A DNA stretch of 64,000 bases from JAYRSJ01 sp041920215 (GTDB taxonomy: Bacteria; Pseudomonadota; Gammaproteobacteria; Burkholderiales; Burkholderiaceae_C): contig JAYRSJ010000017.1 of NCBI GenBank assembly GCA_041920215.1, positions 35,887-99,886 on the forward strand, read 5' to 3'. The translations under genes and the position numbers were made by a program. How positions within the stretch are numbered: position 1 is the first letter of the stretch; each line of letters opens with the position of its first letter. Under the pieces are notes generated by a model. It did not search any database, was not told where the DNA came from, and saw only the letters and a list, made by a program, of their open reading frames with translations. Positions 36,924 to 44,480 of the stretch are shown in pieces.

Positions 36924-37441
36924 CAGATCAGATCCTTGCTCATGCCACGGGCCAGCTCGGTCTGGCGCGCGCGATAGCTGGCCAGCTTGTCGCGCAGCTG
37001 CGCATCCTCGCGGGCCAGCAGCGCGATCGCGAACAGCGCCGCATTGCCGGCGCCGGCCGTGCCGATCGCAAAGGTGGCGACCGGTATGCCCTTGGGCATC
37101 TGCACGATGGAATGCAGCGAATCGACGCCCTGCAGATGGCGGCTGGCCACCGGCACGCCCAGCACCGGCACCAGGGTCTTGGCCGCCAGCATGCCCGGCA
37201 GATGGGCTGCGCCGCCGGCACCGGCGATGATGGCGCGCAGGCCGCGGCCCTCGGCCGCTTCTGCGTAGGCGAACATCTCGTCCGGCATGCGGTGGGCGGA
37301 GACCACCTGGGCCTCGAAAGCGACACCGAACTCGGAGAGAATGACCGTGGCGTGCTTCATGGTCTCCCAGTCACTGCTGGAGCCCATCACCACGCCAATG
37401 AGGGGAGTGGCGTTCTGCGCTTGCTGCACGACTCGCTCCAT
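36923..37441 (-). CDS. purE: N5-carboxyaminoimidazole ribonucleotide mutase
   Basis: PurE is the class I mutase converting N5-CAIR to CAIR in purine synthesis. The 172-residue product shows GVVMGSSSDWETM, VVSAHRMPDEMF, AGAGGAAHLPGMLA and MPKGIPVATFAIG, all landmark segments, including the active-site Ser and His. It begins the purE-purK-sua5 run and diverges from the thioredoxin-TPR gene with 66 bases between starts. Confidence 0.97.
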   Translation of the reverse strand: MERVVQQAQNATPLIGVVMGSSSDWETMKHATVILSEFGVAFEAQVVSAHRMPDEMFAYAEAAEGRGLRAIIAGAGGAAHLPGMLAAKTLVPVLGVPVASRHLQGVDSLHSIVQMPKGIPVATFAIGTAGAGNAALFAIALLAREDAQLRDKLASYRARQTELARGMSKDLI

Positions 37442-37507
37442 AGGCTGGAAAACCTTGAATTGTAGGCGGGCGCCACCAGCTCCCCTTGAATCACCCCCAG
37501 GCACACC

Positions 37508-38467
37508 ATGATCGACATCACCATTCAGAACTTCGAAACCGAGCTGCTGCAGGCCTCGACGCAGCGCCCCGTGCTGCTGGACATCTGGGCGCCCTGGTGC
37601 GGCCCCTGCAAAAGCCTGGGGCCGGTGCTGGAAAAGCTGGAGACGGCCTATGCCGGCCGCTTCACGCTGGCCAAGCTCAACAGCGACGAGCAGCCCGAGA
37701 TCGCCAGCCAGCTGAGCCAGGCCTTCGGCGTGCGCTCCATCCCCTTTTGCGTGATGTTCGTCGGCGGCCAGCCGGTGGACGGCTTTGTCGGCGCCATCCC
37801 CGAGGCCCAGATCCGCGAGTTCCTCGACAAGCATGTGCCCAGCGGCGAGATGCTGGAGGCCGAGGAGGAGCTGGCCGAGGCCGAGGACCTGATGGCCGAG
37901 GGCGATCTGGAATCGGCCCTGGCCAAGCTGCAGCAGGCGGTAGCCACCGATCCGAACAACGAGCAGGCCCGCTTCGACTACATCAAGGCCCTGCTGGAGC
38001 TGGGTCTGCTGAACGAGGCGCGCGAGGCCTTCGCCCCGGTGGCGGCCCAGGCGGCCGACACGCTGACCCCGCATGCCCGCTTCGCCGCTCTGGGCCAGTG
38101 GCTCAAGGCCTGCGAGCTGGCCGCCCGCACCGCGGCGCCCGATGTGGCGGCGCTGCAGACCGCCATCGCCGCCAACAAGCGCGACTTCGATGCGCGCTAC
38201 ACGCTGGCCCAGCTGCACCTGGCTGGCCAGGGTTTCACCGGCGCGATGGACGAGCTGCTGGAAATCATCATGCGCGACAAGAGCTGGAACGGCGAGGCCG
38301 CGCGCAAGCTCTATGTGGCCATCCTGGAGCTGATGAGCAAGCCTGCGCCCAAGGCCCAGGCCGCAGAGGCCAAGAGCACGCTGGAGATCGCCGGCAAGAC
38401 GGCCGCCGCGCCCAGCGATCCGCTGCTGGACCAGTACCGCCGCAAGCTGAGCATGGCCCTGTTCTGA
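37508..38467 (+). CDS. Thioredoxin-TPR chaperone-like protein (CnoX/YbbN family)
   Basis: A 319-residue cytosolic protein: a thioredoxin domain (1-110) and a helical TPR-like half (about 118-300). The family protects proteins under oxidative stress and hands them to GroEL or DnaK. The active site is WCGPCK (Cys31, Cys34), a full CxxC; E. coli CnoX has SxxC and lacks reductase activity. This copy therefore could act as a true oxidoreductase, as reported for some relatives. It is convergent with the TPR gene at 38476, with 8 bases between stops. Confidence 0.9.
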   Translation: MIDITIQNFETELLQASTQRPVLLDIWAPWCGPCKSLGPVLEKLETAYAGRFTLAKLNSDEQPEIASQLSQAFGVRSIPFCVMFVGGQPVDGFVGAIPEAQIREFLDKHVPSGEMLEAEEELAEAEDLMAEGDLESALAKLQQAVATDPNNEQARFDYIKALLELGLLNEAREAFAPVAAQAADTLTPHARFAALGQWLKACELAARTAAPDVAALQTAIAANKRDFDARYTLAQLHLAGQGFTGAMDELLEIIMRDKSWNGEAARKLYVAILELMSKPAPKAQAAEAKSTLEIAGKTAAAPSDPLLDQYRRKLSMALF

Positions 38468-38475
38468 CTGCCGCC

Positions 38476-39603
38476 TCAGGCCGGCCGGCCCAGGCCGGCG
38501 GCCTGTATGCGCTCGGCCCACATGGCCTGCTGGGCCGCGAAATCGGCCCAGTCGCGCTGGGCCTGCTGGGCATGGCGCTGGGCGGCAGTCGCATCGCCCA
38601 AGGCCCCATAGATCTGCGACAGACGGCTGTGGGTGGCCGCACGGTCATCGACATCACAGCGCGGGTCGATCTCGGCCTCGGCCTCGCGGGCCTGCTGCAA
38701 GGCATGTTCGCGCTGGCCCAGCTGCACCCGGCACCAGGCCATATCGGCCAGCAGGCTGCTGCTGAGCCGGGCCAGGCCCTTGGCCATGGCCTGCGGCAGG
38801 TATTGCTCGTAGAGCTGGCAGGCCTGGGCAAACTCACCCTGCATCACCAGCACCTGGGCGCGCAACACCGGCGTCAGCTCACCCATCGCCGAGCCGCCCA
38901 CCGCGGCATCGTAGTGGCGCACCGAGTCGGCCCCAAGCAGCAGCTCAGGCCGCGGTCGCGTCGGATAGGCCAGGCTCTCATGGCGCATCTGGGCGGTGCG
39001 CATCTCGGCCATGTTGTACATCAGGGCCGAGAGCGTCGCGTCGTCACCCTCTTCGCTGGCATGGCGACGGGCCTGGCCGTACCAGGCCTGGGCCAGCTCC
39101 CAGCGGTCGGCGAAATGCAGGGCCAGGCCCAGCGCGATCGACAAGCGGGCCAGCGCCCCGTGATGCTCGGGCTCGGCCACCGCCAGGCAGGCCTGGGCAT
39201 GCTCGGTGAGGCTCAGCACGTCATGGCCCACATAGGCCAGATGGGCCAGCCAGGCCGAGGCCAGGGCCTGCACCTCGCGCTGCCCCACCGCGGCCGCCAC
39301 CGCCTGCGCGCGCAGGATCTTGTCGCGTGCGGCGGCCCCGAAATCGGTGAAATAGCTCATCAGCCCTTCGGCCAGATGCAGCCAGGCCCCCAGTTGCGGA
39401 TGCGGGTGCTGGAAGGCGAACTGGTGCAGCGCGGTCAGCTGTTCGCGCGCCGCATTGAGCTGGCCGTGACGGGCCAGCAGCATCGCGCGCTGGGCACGCA
39501 GGCAGGCCGCCTCGGTCTGGGTCGGGGCGGTCGCGATGCCCTTGTCCAGCCGCGCCATCAGCCGCGAGCGGATCAGCGGGGCGGCTTGGGTCGGGCTGGC
39601 CAT
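38476..39603 (-). CDS. TPR-like helical repeat protein of unknown function
   Basis: A 375-residue protein built almost wholly of short alpha-helix pairs rich in Ala, Leu and Gln (for example REQLTALHQFAFQHP and AQACLAVAEPEHHGALARL), consistent with tetratricopeptide-like repeats. I see no signal peptide, membrane segment or catalytic motif. It lies 13 bases downstream of purC on the same strand, within the purine gene neighbourhood, so it may be cotranscribed with purC. Helical repeat proteins of this sort usually mediate protein binding; the partner is unknown. Confidence 0.72.
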   Translation of the reverse strand: MASPTQAAPLIRSRLMARLDKGIATAPTQTEAACLRAQRAMLLARHGQLNAAREQLTALHQFAFQHPHPQLGAWLHLAEGLMSYFTDFGAAARDKILRAQAVAAAVGQREVQALASAWLAHLAYVGHDVLSLTEHAQACLAVAEPEHHGALARLSIALGLALHFADRWELAQAWYGQARRHASEEGDDATLSALMYNMAEMRTAQMRHESLAYPTRPRPELLLGADSVRHYDAAVGGSAMGELTPVLRAQVLVMQGEFAQACQLYEQYLPQAMAKGLARLSSSLLADMAWCRVQLGQREHALQQAREAEAEIDPRCDVDDRAATHSRLSQIYGALGDATAAQRHAQQAQRDWADFAAQQAMWAERIQAAGLGRPA

Positions 39604-39616
39604 GGCGCGGGGCGAC

Positions 39617-40513
39617 TCAGCGCGTCAGGCGCTCGAGCGCCTCGCGATACTTGGCGGCGGTCTTCTCGATGACTTCAGCCGGCAGGGCCGGTGCCGGGGC
39701 GGTCTTGCCCCAGGGCTGGCCGTCGACCTGGGCCTGCTCCAGCCAATCGCGCAGGAACTGCTTGTCGTAGCTGGGCGGGTTGGCGCCGACCGCATAGCTC
39801 TCGGCCGGCCAGTAGCGCGAGGAATCGGGCGTCAGCACCTCGTCCATCAGCGTCAGCGTGCCGTCGGCGTCCAGGCCGAACTCGAACTTGGTGTCGGCGA
39901 TGATGATGCCCTTGGTCAGCGCGAAGTCGGCGGCACGCTGGTAGAGCTGGATCGAGATGTCGCGCACCCGTTCGGCCAGTTCGCGGCCGATGATGGCGAC
40001 GCAGCGCTCGAAGTCGATGTTCTCGTCGTGATCGCCCATCTCGGCCTTGGTGGCCGGGGTGAAGATGGGCGCCGGCAGCTTGGAGGCGTTCTGCAGCCCG
40101 GCCGGCAGCGCGACGCCGCAGACCCGGCCGCTGGTCTTGTACTCGGCCCAGCCGCTGCCCGCCAGATAGCCGCGCACCACCGCCTCGATCGGCAGGGGCT
40201 TCAGGCGCTTGACCAGCATCGCGCGATCCCTGACCTGGGCCTGCTCGGCCTCGCTGACCACCGACAGCGGATCCTCGCCGGTCAGGTGGTTGGGCACGAT
40301 GTCGCCGAGCTTGGCGAACCAGAACAGCGCCATGCGCGTCAGCAGCGCGCCCTTGCCCGGAATCGGCTCGCCCATGATGACGTCGAAGGCCGAGATGCGG
40401 TCCGAGGCGATCATCAGGATGCGATCGCTGCCCACCGCATAGTTCTCCCGCACCTTGCCACGGGCGATCAGGGGGAGCGAGGTCAGCGAGGATTGGAGCA
40501 GGGCAGCAGTCAT
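39617..40513 (-). CDS. purC: SAICAR synthase
   Basis: PurC joins CAIR with aspartate using ATP in purine synthesis. The 298-residue product is of the longer SAICAR synthase type, with LIARGKVRENYAVGSDRIL, IASDRISAFDV, VVRGYLAGSGWAEYK and IIIADTKFEFGLD. ATG 40513 (MTAALLQSSL) is preferred to the ATG four codons earlier by comparison with the family start. It follows fba, but an intrinsic terminator separates them, so it likely has its own promoter in 40514-40560. Confidence 0.95.
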   Translation of the reverse strand: MTAALLQSSLTSLPLIARGKVRENYAVGSDRILMIASDRISAFDVIMGEPIPGKGALLTRMALFWFAKLGDIVPNHLTGEDPLSVVSEAEQAQVRDRAMLVKRLKPLPIEAVVRGYLAGSGWAEYKTSGRVCGVALPAGLQNASKLPAPIFTPATKAEMGDHDENIDFERCVAIIGRELAERVRDISIQLYQRAADFALTKGIIIADTKFEFGLDADGTLTLMDEVLTPDSSRYWPAESYAVGANPPSYDKQFLRDWLEQAQVDGQPWGKTAPAPALPAEVIEKTAAKYREALERLTR

Positions 40514-40559
40514 GGGAGTTTCCATTCGGGGTGCGTGATTCTAGGCCGGCTCGCCATGG

Positions 40560-40583
40560 AAAAGGCCCGCCGGAGCGGGCCTT
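40560..40583 (-). terminator. Intrinsic terminator after fba
   Basis: GGCCCGC (40564-40570) pairs with GCGGGCC (40575-40581) around a 4-base loop. On the minus strand the stem is followed by TTTT. It lies 22 bases past the fba stop. Confidence 0.85.
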
Positions 40584-40604
40584 GCCTGCGGGCGCAGCGC
40601 GGGT

Positions 40605-41669
40605 TTACTGCACCACTTGATTCAGCTCACCGCGGGCATAGGCGGCAGCGGTATCGACCAGGCTGCGCGCCTTGATCTTGCCGGCCTGGCCCTCGCAGCC
40701 GAACTCGATATAGCGCTGCTTGCAGACGGCCTGGGCCGCGGCGCGGGCCGGCTTGAGCCATTCGCGGGCGTCGAACTTGTCGGGGTTCTCGGCGAGGAAC
40801 TTGCGCACCGCGCCGGTCATCGCCAGGCGGATATCGGTGTCGATATTGATCTTGCGCACGCCGAACTTGATGGCTTCCTGGATCTCCTCGACCGGCACGC
40901 CGTAGGTCTCCTTCATCTGGCCGCCGTACTGGTTGATGATGGCCAGCAGTTCCTGCGGCACGCTGGACGAGCCGTGCATCACCAGATGGGTGTTGGGAAT
41001 GCGGGCGTGGATTTCCTTGACCCGGCTGATGGCCAGGATGTCGCCGGTGGGCTTGCGGCTGAACTTGTAGGCGCCATGGCTGGTGCCGATGGCAATGGCC
41101 AGCGCGTCCAGGCCGGTGGCCTTGACGAACTGGGCCGCCTCCTCGGGATCGGTCAGCAGGGCCGAGTGGTCCAGCTTGCCCTCGGCGCCGATGCCGTCTT
41201 CCTCGCCGGCCATGCCGGTTTCCAGCGAGCCCAGGCAGCCCAGCTCACCCTCGACCGTGACGCCGACGCGGTGCGCCAGCTCGACGACGCGCCGGGTCAC
41301 ATCGACGTTGTAGGCGAAGTCTGCCGGGGTCTTGCCGTCCTCGCGCAGCGAGCCGTCCATCATCACCGAGCTGAAGCCCAGATCGATCGCGCCCTGGCAG
41401 ATCGCCGGGCTCTGGCCATGGTCCTGGTGCATCACCACCGGGATGTGCGGATAGGCCTCGACGGCCGCCTGCACCAGATGCTTGATGAAGCTCTCGCCAG
41501 CATACTTCCGGGCACCGGCCGAGGCCTGCAGGATCACCGGCGCGCCCACCTCGTCGGCCGCGGCCATCACGGCCTGCACCTGCTCCAGATTGTTGACGTT
41601 GAAGGCCGGAATGCCATAGCCGCATTCGGCGGCGTGGTCCAGCAGCTGGCGCATAGAGACGAGTGCCAT
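40605..41669 (-). CDS. fba: Class II fructose-bisphosphate aldolase
   Basis: A zinc-dependent aldolase of glycolysis, gluconeogenesis or the Calvin cycle. The 354-residue product is of the class IIB/CbbA type. Metal ligands and active site are visible: HQDHGQSP, EGELGCLGSLETG, GTSHGAYK, LVMHGSSSVP and the NIDTDIRLA loop. No carbon-fixation genes are nearby; pyk and pgk upstream on the same strand point to a glycolytic role. A convergent ATPase gene now separates it from pyk. Confidence 0.96.
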   Translation of the reverse strand: MALVSMRQLLDHAAECGYGIPAFNVNNLEQVQAVMAAADEVGAPVILQASAGARKYAGESFIKHLVQAAVEAYPHIPVVMHQDHGQSPAICQGAIDLGFSSVMMDGSLREDGKTPADFAYNVDVTRRVVELAHRVGVTVEGELGCLGSLETGMAGEEDGIGAEGKLDHSALLTDPEEAAQFVKATGLDALAIAIGTSHGAYKFSRKPTGDILAISRVKEIHARIPNTHLVMHGSSSVPQELLAIINQYGGQMKETYGVPVEEIQEAIKFGVRKINIDTDIRLAMTGAVRKFLAENPDKFDAREWLKPARAAAQAVCKQRYIEFGCEGQAGKIKARSLVDTAAAYARGELNQVVQ

Positions 41670-41909
41670 GAAGATCCCCAGATGGTTGAAAAACCTGCGG
41701 GCGCAGCCGGCCGCCGGGAGGCGGTAACCGCGCCGTAACTGGCCACGATTCTAGCGGCGCCCCCTGGCCGCACCCAGCCCCGCCACGCCCCTCGATCAAG
41801 GTGCTGAGTGATGGGGATCAGCGGTGGGTGCACCGGCAACCGAGGGCAAGCTCGCTTGCGGCGATGCGGCCACCCGCTTAGGGTTGCGCCAGCCCCAAAA
41901 CCCGCCAAA

Positions 41910-42935
41910 ATGCCCATGGTCAGACTCTCGCTCGATCAGATGACGCTGTGGATCACCGCAGCCGCCCGCGAGCATTCGCTGGACCTGGCCGACCATGTGG
42001 TGGAGCGCACCGGCGCCAGCCGCCGTGCCGCGCTGTCGGCGCTGCGCCGGCTCGCTGCCGCGGGCTGGCTGAGCCGCAGCGGCAGCAGCCAGCGGCCGCT
42101 GCATGCGCCCGGGGTGCTGCGCCAGGTGGCGCGCAGCTACACGCTCTACGGCCTGCAGGAGGACCTGCCCTGGCAGCGGGATTTCGCGCCCAACTTCGAC
42201 CTACCCCGGCATGTGGGGCGCATGATCCAGCACGGCTTCACCGAGCTGCTCAACAACGCGATCGATCACAGCGGCGGCAGCAGCGTGACCGTCTCGCTGC
42301 GCCAGACGCCCAGCCATGTGCAGCTGCTGGTCTCGGACGACGGTTGCGGCGTGTTCGACAAGATCTGCAGCGCCTTCGATATCGCCGACGCCCAGCATGC
42401 GATGCTGGAGCTGAGCAAGGGCAGGCTAACCAGCCAGCCGCAGATGCACACCGGCCGCGGCCTGTTCTTTAGCGCCCAACTGGCCGATGTGTTCGACATC
42501 CATGCCAACAACACCGCCTACCAGCGCCGTGCCTGGGAGGCCGGCGGCTGGCAGCGTGGCCGGCCGCTACCGCGCCAGGGCAGCTCGATCTATATGGCGA
42601 TTGCGCTGGACACCAGCCGCACGCTGGACCAGGTGATGGAGGCCTGGAGCGTGGACGGCAGCGGCATCGAGTTCGACCAGACCACCGTGCATCTGCGCCT
42701 GCTGGCCGGCCCGGGCCAGCCGCTGGACTCACGCGCCCAGGCCCGCCGCGTCGCCGCCCGCCTGCCCAGCTTCAAGCGGGCGGAGATCAGCTTCGAGGGG
42801 GTCGAGGATGTGGGCCATGGTTTTGCCGACGAGCTATTCCGCGTCTTCGGCCGCGCCCATCCCGAGGTGGAGCTGGTGCCCACCCACACGACGCCACGCA
42901 TTGCGGCGCTGATCAGGAGCGCACAGCAGAGCTGA
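41910..42935 (+). CDS. HTH - GHKL ATPase - STAS-like (DUF4325) fusion protein
   Basis: A 341-residue soluble protein with three parts. Residues 1-70 look like a winged helix-turn-helix (VVERTGASRRAALSALRRLAAAGWL). Residues about 95-235 are a histidine-kinase/anti-sigma type ATPase: N-box ELLNNAIDHSGGS with Glu112 and Asn116, G1 box DDGCGV at 143-148, G2 box TGRGLFF at 181-187. No phosphoacceptor histidine domain is present. Residues about 255-335 match the STAS-like DUF4325 pattern (AEISFEGVEDVGHGFADELFRVF). The layout suggests a single-chain partner-switch regulator. It lies convergently between fba and pyk; its TGA and the pyk stop abut as TGATCA. Confidence 0.78.
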   Translation: MPMVRLSLDQMTLWITAAAREHSLDLADHVVERTGASRRAALSALRRLAAAGWLSRSGSSQRPLHAPGVLRQVARSYTLYGLQEDLPWQRDFAPNFDLPRHVGRMIQHGFTELLNNAIDHSGGSSVTVSLRQTPSHVQLLVSDDGCGVFDKICSAFDIADAQHAMLELSKGRLTSQPQMHTGRGLFFSAQLADVFDIHANNTAYQRRAWEAGGWQRGRPLPRQGSSIYMAIALDTSRTLDQVMEAWSVDGSGIEFDQTTVHLRLLAGPGQPLDSRAQARRVAARLPSFKRAEISFEGVEDVGHGFADELFRVFGRAHPEVELVPTHTTPRIAALIRSAQQS

Positions 42936-44366
42936 TCAGCCGACGCGGCAGACCTTCAGCATATTGGTGCCGCCCGGATAGCCCATGGGCTCGCCGCAGG
43001 TGATCGCATAGGTATCGCCGGGCATCAGCACGCCCTTGTCGACCAGGATCTGCTCGGCGGCCTTGAGGGCCTGGTCGCGGTCCTCGTAGGTGGGCATCAG
43101 CAGCGGCCGCACATTGCGGTACAGGCACATCTTGCGCTGGCTGATGGCTTGCGTGGTCAGCGCGAAGATGGGCACCTGGATGCGGTGGCGGCTCATCCAC
43201 AGCGCGGTCGAGCCCGACTCGGTCAGCGCGACGATAGCCTTGCAGCCCAGGTGGTAGGCGGTGAACAGCGCGCCCATCGCGATGCTCTGGTCGATGCGGC
43301 CGAACTGGCGGCCGGCGAAATCGGTGTCCAGGCTGACGAACTCGGCGCGCTCGGCCTCCAGCGCGATCGCGGCCATCTGCTCGATGGTCTCGACCGGGTA
43401 CTTGCCGGCAGCGGTCTCGGCGCTGAGCATCACCGCGTCGGTGCCGTCCAGCACCGCATTGGCCACATCGCTGACCTCGGCCCGTGTCGGCACCGGGTTG
43501 ACGATCATCGACTCCATCATCTGGGTCGCGGTGATGGCCACCTTGTCCAGCTCGCGGGCCAGCTTGATCATGCGCTTCTGCAGCGCCGGCACCGCCGCAT
43601 TGCCGACCTCGACCGCCAGATCGCCACGCGCCACCATGATGCCGTCGCTGGCCTTCAGAATGGCTTCCAGATGCGGGATGGCCTCGTAGCGCTCGATCTT
43701 GGCGATCATCGCCGGCTTGTGGCGATAGGGCTCGCCGGCCACATTGGCCAGCTGGCGCGCCATCTCCATATCGGTGGCATTCTTCGGGAAGCTCACCGCC
43801 AGGTACTCGCACTGGAAGGACATCGCGGTCTTGATGTCCTCCATGTCCTTGCCGGTCAGGGCCGGCGCGGTGAGGCCGCCGCCCTGCTTGTTGATGCCTT
43901 TGTTGTTGCTCAGCTCGCCGCCGACCTTGACGATGGTGTGCACCGCCGCGCCTTTGACCGCCTCGACCGTCAGCACCAGCAGGCCGTCGTTGAGCAGCAG
44001 CGTGTCGCCGGGCTTCACATCGCGCGGCAGCTCCTTGTAGTCCAGGCCCACCGCCTGCTCGTTGCCCAGCTCCGTGCGGTCGGCATCGAGGATGAAGCGC
44101 TCGCCATTGACCAGTTCGATCTTGCCGTTCTCGAACTTGCCGACGCGGATCTTGGGCCCCTGCAGATCGGCCATGATGGCGACCGACTTGCCGGCGGCCG
44201 CGGCAGCCTCGCGCACCAGGCGGGCGCGGTCGATATGGTCCTGGGCCTTGCCATGCGAGAAGTTCAGCCGCACCACATCGACCCCGGCCCGGATCATGCG
44301 CTCCAGCACCTCGGGCGAGGAGGAGGCGGGACCGAGGGTGGCGACGATCTTGGTGGCACGGGTCAT
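42936..44366 (-). CDS. pyk: Pyruvate kinase
   Basis: Makes pyruvate and ATP from phosphoenolpyruvate and ADP. The 476-residue product has TKIVATLGPAS, NFSHG, the active-site stretch MVARGDLAVEVG, ATQMMESM and the GYPGGTNMLKV C-terminus. Allosteric C-domain residues cannot be assigned. It ends exactly against the convergent ATPase gene, with no bases between stops. maeB lies 114 bases upstream on the same strand. Confidence 0.97.
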   Translation of the reverse strand: MTRATKIVATLGPASSSPEVLERMIRAGVDVVRLNFSHGKAQDHIDRARLVREAAAAAGKSVAIMADLQGPKIRVGKFENGKIELVNGERFILDADRTELGNEQAVGLDYKELPRDVKPGDTLLLNDGLLVLTVEAVKGAAVHTIVKVGGELSNNKGINKQGGGLTAPALTGKDMEDIKTAMSFQCEYLAVSFPKNATDMEMARQLANVAGEPYRHKPAMIAKIERYEAIPHLEAILKASDGIMVARGDLAVEVGNAAVPALQKRMIKLARELDKVAITATQMMESMIVNPVPTRAEVSDVANAVLDGTDAVMLSAETAAGKYPVETIEQMAAIALEAERAEFVSLDTDFAGRQFGRIDQSIAMGALFTAYHLGCKAIVALTESGSTALWMSRHRIQVPIFALTTQAISQRKMCLYRNVRPLLMPTYEDRDQALKAAEQILVDKGVLMPGDTYAITCGEPMGYPGGTNMLKVCRVG

Positions 44367-44480
44367 GGACGGCTCTCGCTGAAATAAAGTTACGCGCGGC
44401 GATTATGGCCCTGGCGAGGCCGCCGCGGCGGGCTGCGGCGGTTCCATCGGGTTACCAAATCAGATCGGTCAAGGCGCTGA

